Position numbers and translations under genes: made by a program. Of a stretch of DNA of 64,000 bases, positions 44,329 to 55,100 are shown one piece after another. Below the pieces are notes generated by a model. The model had not been told where the DNA came from. It did no database searches and worked only from the letters and a program-made list of their open reading frames with translations. The number at the start of each line of letters is the position of its first letter. Positions within the stretch are counted from its first letter, which is position 1. The stretch spans positions 620,001-684,000 of the forward strand of contig NC_089448.1 in NCBI RefSeq assembly GCF_026210795.1. The letters are read 5' to 3'. The DNA comes from Rhizophagus irregularis (taxonomy: Eukaryota > Glomeromycota > Glomeromycetes > Glomerales > Glomeraceae).

Positions 44329-45778
44329 TTATATTTTAAAGTCCATATTTAATATATTGTAATGGTTTTCATATATAAAATCTTTAATTACTCCATTATT
44401 TTTATATTTATTAATCAATTTTACATAATTATCATCTTTATAAATACGATTACATGTAATTATGGAAAGTGCAGGTCGGCCTTTCCATTTTTCAAAAAAT
44501 TCTTCCAAGGATTCCAAAGAAAATTTAACATAAAGAAATCTAATTTCTCTTAAATTATTATGTGATGATCTAATTAATATTTTTAATAATTCTTCTCCAT
44601 ATTCTAAATGTTTTTCTTCATTTCTTATTTTATTCATAAATACAAATTTTGACACATTTGTAATATTATATTTCAAATTCATTAAAATGTTGCTTTGATG
44701 GTGGAAATATAAGAGACAAATATTTAATTGAAGGCCAATTTTCATGAATTTTACGAATAAGAATGTGAGAATGTTCATTAAAATTATCGTAATAATCATA
44801 ATAAATACAAAATTCTAAATAAATTTTCTTTAGATTTCTTCCACTATTTTCAATTATAATTGTAGCTGCATTTAAATCATAATGACCAATTTTTAACATC
44901 TCAAGATCATGATAAATACACATTTTTAACTGTTCTTCATTAAGAGAACCAAAATAATTAATTATTAATGTTTTTACTTTATGAAATTTTGGGTATACCT
45001 TTTGTGGTGTTCGATCACTATATAGGAAGAATAATTCTAAATGATTGATAGTATCTGCATTTTTTTCTAATGCAAGAATAATTTCTTTATAAGGATCTAC
45101 TCTAATATCATAACATTCATCAAGATCATTTATCCATTCAAAATACTTTAAGTTCTTTTGAACCTCAATTAATTTAACAATTCCATGATTAGCGTTTATG
45201 TTTACATTATTAATTATGACTCTCTGTATATATTGACGTAGACGCGCTAATCCATAAAAGTATAAAGAATCTATTGATGTATCACATCTTAATTCATAAA
45301 GTGTTTCAAGACGAAGTCTAGCTTCTGGAAAATAATATATTTGATGGTTGATTGATCCTATATCCAAATACTTCAACTCCCAACATTTCTTTATAATAAG
45401 ATTATAAATTCTTGTTGTAAAATAAATTGATTATAAGCTAAAGATGTTCCAATTGAAATTATAGTATTTATAACATCTATATAAATACTTTTAGAAAGAG
45501 ATAATCAAACAAAAGTGATTGATATGAAAATGTTGGTACTTGGATTTCTTGTCTTGATAAGAATTCTTTAATATCATCAGATAAACAAGAAACAATGATT
45601 AAAAATAAATAATTCTTATTATTATAATTAATACCATAGCACCAAGGATTTCTCCATAAATTGGAATCACAGTTTCACACCAAAGCCTATTAACCATTAA
45701 ACATGAAAAGAGGGATTTCGAATCATCAAGTAATTCTTCAAATATTAAGAAAAAAATATCTTTATTGAGTTTTGACAT
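44329..45778 (-). pseudogene. F-box gene copy on -, broken by frameshifts
   Basis: It starts at 45778 with MSKLNKDIFFLIFEELLDDS and a good F-box. A one-base loss in the T run of the ATTCCAATTTTATGG block shifts the frame at about codon 41. A second small deletion breaks it in the LLFDYLSFCRS block. Another shift is near the CCPSIEYL region, where the frame from 45376 to 44666 ends; the last part (EYGEELLKILIRSSHNNLRE to NMDFKI) is in a third frame. Everything else aligns over the full ~490 codons, so the damage looks recent. It belongs with copies 3 and 4 (C-terminal DFKI). Confidence 0.85.
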
Positions 45779-45929
45779 TATTTATCAAAATAATCTTTTA
45801 TAACTAGTATTAAAAGTATTCTCAAATATGAAATTTTTTTTTTTGTAATTTGATTGCAAAAAAAACAATGAAAATTTGTGTTTCAATGAAAAGTGCAGCG
45901 ATTTACCCTTCAAATGCTGTTAGACCCCT

Positions 45930-45975
45930 GCTATTTGACGTAATGTGAAACATCATGATGGTCGCACAGAACAAT
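45930..45975 (+). promoter_or_regulatory. conserved F-box upstream module
   Basis: CCCTGCTATTTGACGTAATG, then TGTGAAACATCATGATGG and TCGCACAGAACAATTT. The GGTCGCAC core is 188 bases before the ATG at 46148, and a T-run/A-run junction lies at about 46038-46056. Confidence 0.6.
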
Positions 45976-46147
45976 TTAATATTTCGGCATTTATTATTAA
46001 AAGTTTCCGTTTTCTTTTATTTTTTTTTCTTTTCTTTCTTTTTTTTTAAAAAAAAATATATATATACTGTATATAAATATTTCGAATTTTGGGTAAATTC
46101 TTACAAAAAGATTTATTTTAAAACATTTTCATTATTTTGTATAAAGA

Positions 46148-47641
46148 ATGTCAAAACTCAACAAGGATATTCTTTATTTAATATTTGAAGAATTTCAAAA
46201 TGATTCGAAATCTCTCTTTTCATGTTTAATGGTCAATAGAATTTGGTGTGAAACTGTAATTCCAATTTTATGGAGGAATCCTTGGTGCTATGATATTAAT
46301 TATTTCAGTAAAAATTATTTATTGGCAATTATTACTTCCTATTTATCCGATGATATTAAAGAATACTTAACGAAACAAGAAATTCAATTACCTTTAATTT
46401 CATACCAACCACTTTTGTTTGATTACTTATCTTTTTGTAGAAGTATTAATGTAGTTACTATAAGAATTATAGCTTTTATTGGATCTTCTTTAGATTATAA
46501 TCGATTCCTTTTACAACAAGAAATTTATGATCTTTTTATGAAGAAATTTCCAGAGTTAAAGTATTTGGATATGAAAACAATTAGACATCAAATATTTTAT
46601 TTTCCACAAGCTAAGATTCGTTTTGAATCACTTTGTGAATTAGAATGTGATACATCAATAGATTCTTCATATTTTTATGGATTAGCACAGCTATGTCAAT
46701 ATATACAGAGACTCATTATTGCTAACGTTAAAAATAATTATCATGGGATTGCTGAATTAATTGGAGTTCAGAAAAATTTAAAGTATTTTGAATGGAGAGA
46801 TGATGATGATTATTTATATGTTTCTGGATCAGATCAAGTTTCTTATAAAGATATTCTTTTTGCATTAGAAAAAAATGCAAATATTATTACTCATTTAAAT
46901 ATTTACTTTAAGTATATGGATCGCACATTGCCAAAGGTACTTCCAAAACTTCATAAACTAAAAACGTTAATAGTAACTAGTTTTCCTAGTTTCAATGAAG
47001 AACAATTAAAAATGTGTGTATATCGTGAACTTGAGACCCTTAAAATAAATTATTACAATTTAAAAGCAGCTTCTATTATAATTGAAAATAGTGGAGGTCA
47101 CCTAAAGAAAATCTTATTAGAATCTTATGAATTAGGAAATGATATAAAAAACTTCATTGAAGATTCTCTTATTTTTATACGTAATATTTATAAGAATTGT
47201 CCTTCAATTGAATATTTGTCTCTTGTATTTCCACCATCAAAGGAGCATTACGCTGAAATTGAAGAATTACTAAAAATTTGTCAAAATTTAAAAAAGTTAT
47301 TATTAGTTATATTTGATCAAACATTTGAAGAGTCAACTTATTATGAAAAAGTTTTAAAATATGGAGAAGATTTATTAAAAATATTAATTAGTTCAAAATC
47401 AACTAATATTGAGGAAATTAGATTTTATGGTGATTTTAAATTCTCTTTAAAAGCCTTGGAGGAATTCTTAAGAAAATGGGAAGGTTGTACACTTTCCATA
47501 CTTACATCCAGTTATATTTTATTATCCGATTATATTTATGAAGAAGGGGATTATAAAAAATTGATTAATAAATATAAAAATAATGGAGTAATCAAAGATT
47601 TTAGATCTGAATCTTATACGGATGTAATAAATATAGACTAA
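46148..47641 (+). CDS. F-box/LRR-like protein, copy 6
   Basis: 497 aa, single exon, start MSKLNKDILYLIFEEFQNDS. F-box core SLFSCLMVNRIWCETVIP, WRNPW. The LRR-like body contains GIAELIGVQKNLKYFEWRDD and IEYLSLVFPPSKEHYAEIEE. It is nearest to copies 1 and 5. It ends at NID, a few residues earlier than copies 3-5, with the ancestral AAGATATGA sequence just after its stop, so a small 3' change has moved the stop. It lies head-to-head with the broken copy on - (45778), with about 370 bases between them. Confidence 0.9.
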   Translation: MSKLNKDILYLIFEEFQNDSKSLFSCLMVNRIWCETVIPILWRNPWCYDINYFSKNYLLAIITSYLSDDIKEYLTKQEIQLPLISYQPLLFDYLSFCRSINVVTIRIIAFIGSSLDYNRFLLQQEIYDLFMKKFPELKYLDMKTIRHQIFYFPQAKIRFESLCELECDTSIDSSYFYGLAQLCQYIQRLIIANVKNNYHGIAELIGVQKNLKYFEWRDDDDYLYVSGSDQVSYKDILFALEKNANIITHLNIYFKYMDRTLPKVLPKLHKLKTLIVTSFPSFNEEQLKMCVYRELETLKINYYNLKAASIIIENSGGHLKKILLESYELGNDIKNFIEDSLIFIRNIYKNCPSIEYLSLVFPPSKEHYAEIEELLKICQNLKKLLLVIFDQTFEESTYYEKVLKYGEDLLKILISSKSTNIEEIRFYGDFKFSLKALEEFLRKWEGCTLSILTSSYILLSDYIYEEGDYKKLINKYKNNGVIKDFRSESYTDVINID

Positions 47642-48428
47642 AATAAGATATGAATAACAAATTAATAAACATTTTAGAATTAATGTATTTTTGTTTAGGA
47701 ATTAATATATAAAACTACTATATTAAGTCAAAGTATTGATTTAATAGACTTTAAAATTTTCACTTAATACGCTTTACTCTTTGTAAGCTTAGAAATTAAT
47801 TTCATGAAATCTTTGATTCGTGATAAAATAATTGGTAAAATTTAATATAATTTTATTAGTAACATAGAATCTGCAGTTCTGACAATGCAAAGTAAGTGTT
47901 GATTCTATTTGACTATCTATTTATCAAAAGTCAATAAAATTATTGATGCTTTCCTAGGAGCTGAAAAATTAAATTTTTTAAAAATTTAATAATAGCATCG
48001 CAAATCATCGAGGATCCGGTTTATTAAAGATTTCCTTCAAGAGTATAGCTTAAAAATAAGAAGAATATAGCTGATAGATGATAACGTATTGTACTACTAT
48101 TAAATAACAATAAAAAATACATTTGCTCCATTTGCTTATAGTTTAACTTTATTTCGAAGTTTGTTATATTATACAAACTGAGATAAATATAAAAATCTCG
48201 CAATAATAAGTTAAATTTTTGTCCTAAACACGTTACTCTTTCATATTCTTATGCTTAAGAGAGTTGCTATGATATCAAATTCGTATTATTGCTTAAGCTT
48301 AGCTAAACAGAATTACAGAAGCGTGCTTAATACCTGATATTCGTTTTTAGAACTCTCTTTTTGCTATTTATTTATTTTTAAAAAATTTTCATAATTATAT
48401 AAATATACATAAGTGTTTTCTAATATTT
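47642..48428. other. AT-rich spacer, nothing supported
   Basis: No gene, repeat or RNA gene could be supported in this stretch. Confidence 0.35.
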
Positions 48429-49715
48429 TTAAGCAATTCTTCTTATAAATAGGTGATTCAAGTGCATTATCCAATAGCCATATATATGTTTAAGCTTCTG
48501 CCTTTTTGGCAATGGATCCGTTACTTCTGTCTCATGGTTTAGTTCTTGATTAGCAGATTTCATATTTATTTGTATAAGTGCGATCCTTTTGTCATTAAAA
48601 TAAAAAAACTGCCAATCATCTCGTAAATATGTTAGTACAGCTAAAACAGCATGTGTTGATTTTAAATCACCGGCAGTCAGTTCTGCCAAGGCTTGGTATA
48701 AATGTCCATCATTTACAGATTTCTTGAGCTCAAAAAGGACCCGAATATGGTTCTGTGGGATCCTGGAGGAGACGGAAAACCTGTCTACTACAATTACATC
48801 TGTAGTACCGATGAGTCTGATTGGAAGAATGTCAGCACTTATACTAATAAGAAAGTTATTATGATTGCTCGTATCATATCTCAAGTTTCCGGTGTTTGGA
48901 GAATTGGAGTAACTTTCTTGATGAGGCATATATCTGTCTTTTTGATCTCTCTTGGATCTATCATCCCATTGAAACGCATCACTCCTCGTTTCATACTCTA
49001 GATCAAAATCGATTGTCTAAAATTCGAGTTTCCCATTCGATACATTTGATTTTGGATATACCTACATCAGACCTTTTACTAAATTCTCCAAGGTATTTAA
49101 TTTTTGAATAACTTTCTGGTTATTCTTATTATTTTCCTAAATAACTATTGGAAACGATTAAAAAAACCAGCAGGCATTTACAATCATTTTGTTGATTCTG
49201 GCAAAGCTTAAATCTTAAAATTAATAATACAGTTCGTAAATATAAATACCTTTTTCTAATAATTTCTTTTTCCTCATTGGCTTTTCATTCTCAATAGTCT
49301 CAAAAGTTAGATATTGTGCACTTGTACTTGCAATGCTATTACCATGAATATTGTCATTATTATTATTTGAGAACGTGAAAATACTGGCATTTTTTGCGGT
49401 GATTTCATCATTTATATTAACTGAATTATTTATATCAGTTAATTTGTCCTTAGCCTTTAAAAAATTAAGAAATTATGAGAAATACCTCCAAGAAAGTAGA
49501 ATAATGTAGATGTGGAAGGAAAGTACATACAGTAACTGGTTCCTCCTCTGGAATCAGTAGATTTTTACCGACTGCGCTTAACAGATTGAACCTGAAAAAC
49601 ATGCAAGAGTGCTGTGCTTAACAGGACGAACTTACAAACGTGCACCAAATACAGGAGGCAACTTGCCTACTAAAAGGCTGCAACCTTAAGATAAACCGCT
49701 TATCATACCTTCTTT
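48429..49715 (-). pseudogene. Crinkler-like nuclease gene, broken (fossil)
   Basis: The - strand shows several exons of a Crinkler-type (CRN) effector-like gene. Upstream pieces include VGKLPPVFGARL, LLSAVGKNLLIPEEEPVT and SIASTSAQYLTFETIENEKP. The C-terminal domain has MPHQESYSNSPNTGNLRYD, IGTTDVIVVDR and IRVLFELKK, the Asp...Glu-x-Lys arrangement of a PD-(D/E)xK restriction-like nuclease, followed by YQALAELTAGDLKSTHAVLA. CRN proteins with such nuclease domains are abundant in arbuscular mycorrhizal fungi. The copy looks decayed, with about one or two breaks and a shortened C-terminus, and is probably inactive. Confidence 0.55.
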
Positions 49716-50191
49716 TTATCAATTTTCTTATCGCTTTTTCTATTTAATAAGCATCGCGTAATTCTTCTGTACATCGTCTCTAATTATATATAGAACATTA
49801 TAAAATATCCCGTTGTTGTTTTTTGTCTGGCCGAAATTATCAGACACCTAGGAAGTAAAATGTTCAAGAGACCATTTTTCGTGGGGAACTAGCTCAAAGC
49901 ATTGAATTCTTCTCCTATTCAATTCTTTAAAAGCAGACATGGCAAGTAAAAGAGAATATGTTTATTGAGTGACGGGAAATAACTTAAATTAAATATAGAA
50001 TTTAAAACAAGAGCAAATATTGTTGAGTTGTTGCCCTAAAAATAATTTCGATATTGAGAAAAAGCACGATATTTATACTCAAACAAATCAAAAAATCAAG
50101 AAAAAGGAGTTAATATAATTCTGATTGTTCAGAAATTCCGCAAAACAATTCTAAGTTGCACGATTTCATCATCTAATAAGTATCAACCCAA
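49716..50191. other. spacer, nothing supported
   Basis: AT-rich. It may contain the decayed 5' end of the Crinkler-like gene, but no start could be recognised. Confidence 0.3.
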
Positions 50192-50403
50192 TAGGGAGTT
50201 TATAGGTTCCAAATCCAGTCAAACTCGGTTTAAGACCAGCTTACAATAAACCAGTTTGTTTAGCTTATTTTTAAGAATGTATATGTAAGCAAGTTAAATG
50301 AAGTTTGAGTTTAAAGTTTAAAAACCGATTTGAGCAATAAACACGTGATAAGTTTGAGCATGTTTGTTCGGGTTCTAGTTTAAACTCTGTTTTAACATCC
50401 CTA
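50192..50403. mobile_element. hAT-like MITE (212 bp)
   Basis: It begins TAGGGAG and ends CATCCCTA. Flanks CAACCCAA (50184-50191) and CAACTCAA (50404-50411) form an 8-bp target duplication with one mismatch. Inside are repeated AGTTTGAG / AAACTC motifs in both orientations. Non-coding. Confidence 0.6.
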
Positions 50404-50411
50404 CAACTCAA

Positions 50412-51099
50412 AACCCATACTTGGAACTAAACGAAAAATTGACTTAAATATTAATTTCATGGAATTAAAACCCGATCAAATTGAACAGGCTTACTGTACT
50501 GTTAAATTTCAACGTTACCTGAATATAATATGAACATGTGGCCAATCAAGAGAATTATAATTTACAACTGCCCACAATAATAGGTTATATTGAAAATATT
50601 GACAAAAACCGGGCCATAATTAATTTTCGTATACTTTGTGTAGTTTTACATGTCAGTACGTATCAGTATGTTATTCTCTACACTCTAAAGAAATTAATCT
50701 ACTATCTTCAATGAAAACAGGATCTAATACAGGTTCTACTTATTCAAAATGTGGACGACCAAAGAATATTTGGTCAATCAATATGTTGCAAGGCATGCAA
50801 GCTATATTAATATTACATCAAACTTTTTTAAGTAGCACACCGTCTAGGATTGAATACTAATGCTTAACGCATTAGTTGTTTGTATATAAAGCATCTTTAT
50901 TATTTCAAGGTGGGCTGGACCTATAAAGAAACTAAGTGATTTTATTGTCTCCACAAAGTTTTCTGATCTTTGAACGTTAAAATATATTCGTTATTTCGTT
51001 TCTTTAATCTGATTTGTAAGTAACGTTCATGCAAATTTAAAATCCCACTAACGAATATATTAAATCTGTACGAACTAAACTGATAAATTACTTACGTAA
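50412..51099. other. spacer, nothing firm
   Basis: A + frame at 50636-50860 reads TYSKCGRPKNIWSINMLQGM but has no recognisable domain or flanking signals. Otherwise AT-rich. Confidence 0.3.
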
Positions 51100-51119
51100 T
51101 TAATCCAACAAAAGCCCAA

Positions 51120-51260
51120 GACTCTTAATCATGATAAACTCATTGAAGTTCAGAAGTTTTAAAGTATTTTGAAATGAAAGAAACCCTTATTAAAAAATCC
51201 TTCTTATGTTAGAAAACAATGCAGATATTCTAAAATATCCTCCAGCTTTTAGGCGTAGTG
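51120..51260 (+). pseudogene. short F-box relic
   Basis: AAACTCATTGAAGTTCAGAA and TTTTAAAGTATTTTGAAATG correspond to KLIEVQKNLKYFEW of the paralogs, followed by decayed ILLALEKNADI sequence. It is the rightmost trace of the family in the window. Confidence 0.55.
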
Positions 51261-51454
51261 AGTTAGTGAATTATCAAGTTAAAATAAATGACGATTTAAT
51301 AAGTTAATAATTGATCTCATTGGTTATTTTCATTTAATAACAATGTTTTTAAGTATATTTTGTGAATTTTATTTTTACAGTTAAATCACGTTATTTATTC
51401 AGTAAATTTTAATGTATTACCATACTGTATTAATGCAATTTTTGCCAATTCTTT

Positions 51455-51800
51455 CATTTTTTTATTACAACCTAATGTTACTCGTTTCATTTACACAAAT
51501 TCAGTAGGAAAAGATTATTTTCTTTATTCATTAAATTTCCATGCTCTGACTTAATTCTTCTCTCTCTTCTTGCATCAAATTATATCTTACTTCTTCCAAG
51601 ATATTGATAAACTTCTTTTAATAAGTGGCGGTTTATTATTTCATTATTTATTACAACCCAATGGTTACTCGTTTCACAATAGGAAAAGATTCTTTTCTTT
51701 ATTCATTAAATTTCCATGCTCTGACTTAATTCTTTCTCTCTCTTCTTGAATCAAATTATATCTTACTTCTTCCAAGATATTGATAAACTTTGCTTTTAAG
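51455..51800. repeat. ~150-bp duplication of the 3' end of the NADAR gene
   Basis: TTCTTTATTCATTAAATTTC, CATGCTCTGACTTAATTCTT and CTTACTTCTTCCAAGATATT occur at about 51521-51610 and again at 51695-51785, in direct orientation with a ~180-base offset. The right copy is the coding end of the NADAR gene. The left copy is a non-coding duplicate just downstream of it. Confidence 0.8.
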
Positions 51801-53115
51801 ATTTTTGTATCACTTTTCACGGTATTTTTTGAGTTTAGATGTACGTAATCATGTAAATTACATTGGCAGGTTTCTTGTGTAAAGCAAATGGAAGCAATTC
51901 GAGTTGATAAAAGTATATGTTTAAGTCGTGAATGTTGCGAGAATTTATTGTATAGTGCTTTACGCAAGATATTTTCTAGCAAAATATTTCTATCATGAGA
52001 ATTTATTTCCATCAAAGAAGCTTTTTCCGTTTCGCTTTTCATAATATGAACTATTATAAAAAAAAAAAATTTAATAAAATATTTTATAGAAAAGTAATTT
52101 CATTTTTCTTACAATAATGCTTGACGTTGGGCCAAATTTTATCATCGATTCTCATTGCTGCTGGATAAGAATTATTGAATTCATGATAACAAATTGTAAT
52201 TTTCTTCTCATCAAATAAAGCAGTCGTTCCATTGATCTCCTTGTTACAATCGCCCTATTAACAAATTATTTCTATTAAAACAAATGTTTAAAAAATTTTA
52301 TGAAAATTTAAAATACTCACATTATCGAAATATGACATTATTTGTGGGACGATATCAGAAACTTCAATACCTTGAATACACGCCGTGGCTTTAGCAACTC
52401 TACATTGTTCATCAATCCATGGACGGCTCGTTTTATATACGTTAGGCCAAATTATAACAATATCCAAAATTTTTTGATCAAAATAAACTCGTAGTAGTTT
52501 TAATAAAGTTGTGACAGTGCTGATAGGAAGTATAGGTTCCGAAGTAATAAATATGATGATGTCCCAATTATTCGACCAACAATTAATGACAACATCGGTA
52601 ATAAGCTTAGCAATTGGTACGATGTTTACATGATCTTGAATTTCACGAAATAAGGCGTGAAACCCATGTGCATTACACTCTTGTTGAAAAAAACGATTGT
52701 TTAAATCATAATTAAATGAGATGAACAATGCGATATTATGAATCGGTTTAGATTGCTTTATTGTAATAAATGCATCATCCGGCAAAAAATCAAATGTTAG
52801 TCCTTGAATGAACGGGGCATGTTTTGTCTTTTGCACATCATCACTAATATTATTCCCATTCTTAATAGACAAGTTTCGTAAATTAATCTCCAAGGTTGGC
52901 ATAATAACTTTCGATTGATTTACGTTACAAGAAGCATAATTATTTGAATTTAAACAAAATGACGCGTTAACTTGCTCTCTGACGTTTTCTAAATATCCTA
53001 AAGTAACCATTCCCTCTTGGAGATTATGAAAACTATCACCATATCCACGTTGCGAACCGGTATTGTAATTCTCGAGCAAAAAATTCTTGTTAAAATAATT
53101 CGTAGAAGAAGCCAT
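51674..53115 (-). CDS. NADAR-domain protein with possible NYN-like N-terminal domain
   Basis: Three exons (53115-52321, 52254-52113, 52050-51674) give 437 aa in one frame with GTGAGT and GTAAGA donors. Residues of about 275-425 match the NADAR (YbiA-like) domain: KKITICYHEFNNSYPAAMRI, DKIWPNVKHY, NILRKALYNKFSQHSRLKHI, LLST and a terminal ILEEVR. NADAR proteins act on ADP-ribose-linked substrates. Here the usual Glu of the WPSVEHYY motif is Lys, and the downstream Trp-Gly motif is not visible, so activity is uncertain. The N-terminal 265 residues contain alternating strands and helices (HNIALFISFNYD, KLITDVVINCW, DIIIFITSEP) laid out like a NYN/PIN RNase fold but with poorly kept acidic residues; this part is inference. 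Neighbours: Crinkler fossil downstream, MTD1 upstream. Confidence 0.72.
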
Positions 53116-53422
53116 AGTTTATAAGAATTTTAAGAATTTAAGTATAAGAAATATAAAATTTGTAAAAACTTAAGAAAGAGATACCAATTACACCAATAAT
53201 CATTCGATTCATTTATCGAATGATTAATCAATAGCGCTATGGTTTTTACTAAAATTGAAACTTGCACATGTTCTATTGCCAAATTTTCATTGTCACATGA
53301 TTTACATTAAAAAAAAAATTACGTTACCATCGACAATAAAGCTAACAAATACTTTGTTTCATTAATTTCATATTTCATATAAACAATAAACAATAAAATA
53401 CAAAGTTACCTTTAGAAAAAAA
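53116..53422. other. intergenic between NADAR gene promoter and MTD1 3' end
   Basis: Short AT-rich spacer. ATTCGATTCATTTATCGAAT near 53203-53222 is a small palindrome. Confidence 0.4.
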
Positions 53423-54865
53423 TTATGATTGATAATTATGATAATCATATAATCTCAATAAATTTCTTTCCAACATTGCGATAGTAACTTTACCAACAGC
53501 CGGAACATAAATACTAGCTTTTTCTTTAATATTATCATTAAAATTTTTAAATGCAGAAAAATTTATTGCTACAACTCCATCACGTAATAAATCAGTAGGA
53601 ACTTTATAAGAAGGTGTTGGAACTCCAGTTACTACTACATCTGAAAACGGTAAAATTTCTTCAATCTTTAAATTTGTATCCCGAACCTAGTTAAAATAAA
53701 ATAATAGTAAGTAAAAGAGAAAAACTTTCTTAAATAAATTTAATTTTGATTTATTTGATACCTCATGTTTTTTTAATTTCAAACCAGTTCCACGATGGAA
53801 TTCTTGAATATTATTTATATCTACAGAATATACTTTTCCTCCATCATTAGCCAATAAAGCAGCGAGGGGACGTCCAACAATTTCACTACGATTAATTATA
53901 GTAATTACACGTCCGTGTAATCGATCTCCGTATGGCAGAACTGAATTATACACTCCAACATATTCTAATACCTAAAAAGCGTTTTAGGAGATCATGAGAT
54001 TATCCAGGTAAATTACACACATATATAAAATAGACTGTAAAGGTATATACCTTAACTATTGCCAATGGTGTGCAAGGGATAATGCATTTCTTAGTTTGTT
54101 TTTCGTCAAGATATCGTTTATTATGATACATATTATATATGTACTTATGACATAATCCTTCCACATCTTTTGAAGCACTAACAACATTTTGAAGATATTG
54201 ATCCTAAAAAAAAAACTTAAATTATAACTAAAAAAATAATCCTCTTTTTTTTTAAAAAAAAAAGAAGTCTTTTTAGCTTACCTGACGATCTCCAAATACA
54301 GGATAATAAATCATTATACCGTGTATGCTGTCATCCTCGTTAGCTTCAACAATTTGATCTTCTAATTGTTCTTTATCACATTTTCTTAGTTCAAAAGTTA
54401 CACCGGTTTCTTCACAAGTTTTCGATGTAGATTCAGCATACTTTACAGCAGCAGGATCCTCATTGGCAAGAAATCCGACAAGTTTTGGTTTAATTCCACG
54501 AGATTTTATTGTGGCCTTTAATTCTTCTCTATAAGGTTTTAACACCAAATATTGTAGTGAACTTTTATTGTAGTTTTGACGTAGGTTATAATTTAAGTTT
54601 TGATGATGGTGGCAATATGATCGAGTCTTGATTATCCACCTGATTATTATTTTTTTTTTAGTTTTTATATAACTAAATGCTATCTTCTTTTGTTTCTTCA
54701 TTTATTCATCATTTTTTTTCTCTTGATTTTTTTTGTTTTAAAACTTGTAAACATTCTGGAAAGATGTCTAGGCAGGAAAGGAAATATGTATTTTAAATTT
54801 TATAAAATAAAAATTTACCTAAAAGTTGAAGAAATTTCTTTTGATAAGATAACTTTACACGGCAT
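53423..54865 (-). CDS. MTD1: cytosolic NAD-dependent methylenetetrahydrofolate dehydrogenase
   Basis: Five exons (54865-54819, 54561-54282, 54203-54051, 53971-53762, 53686-53423) give 317 aa, close to the 320 aa of yeast Mtd1p. It oxidises 5,10-methylene-THF to 5,10-methenyl-THF with NAD+ in cytosolic one-carbon metabolism. Conserved pieces in order: VGFLANEDPAAVKYAESTSK (catalytic-domain entry), DSIHGIMIYYPVFGD, DVEGLCHKY, CIIPCTPLAIVKVLEYVGVY, NRSEIVGRPLAALLANDGGK (Rossmann dinucleotide loop), YSVDINNIQEF, DVVVTGVP, VPAVGKVTIAMLERN. Start MPCKVILSKEISSTF agrees with family N-termini. The exon 1/2 join crosses a long intron (257 bases), and the acceptor (AAAAG at 54562) is weaker than the others, so a few residues there are uncertain. 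It is divergently arranged with ELP1. Confidence 0.92.
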
Positions 54866-55100
54866 GTCTGTAAAGAAAAAAAAAATATTCGATTGTTAAA
54901 TTAAACATTGATAAAATACAAAAAAAAATTTTTCATAAAATTTCACATACCTAAAATATAAATAAAAAAAATAATTTTTTTTTGCGAGAGAACTTCCCGT
55001 TTTTATAGATAATCTTTTTTTTAAATCAGGGTCCCGCAGCTGCATTTATTTGTAGATCAAAAAAACACGTATTTTTTTTTTGTCTTTCAGATTTTCTAAA
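54866..55100. promoter_or_regulatory. bidirectional promoter between MTD1 and ELP1
   Basis: Only 235 bases separate the two start codons. The stretch contains A/T runs and a GC-richer centre (GAGAGAACTTCCCG near 54986; GGGTCCCGCAGCTGC near 55029). No TATA box in a convincing position. A splice-like CTTTCAG just before 55091 and TTTACAG before MTD1 could belong to 5'-UTR introns. Confidence 0.45.

Noticed and set aside
50636-50860. + frame of 74 codons with a GRPKNIW piece
   Set aside because: No recognisable domain, no paralog in the window, no splice or promoter signal; kept only as a remark.
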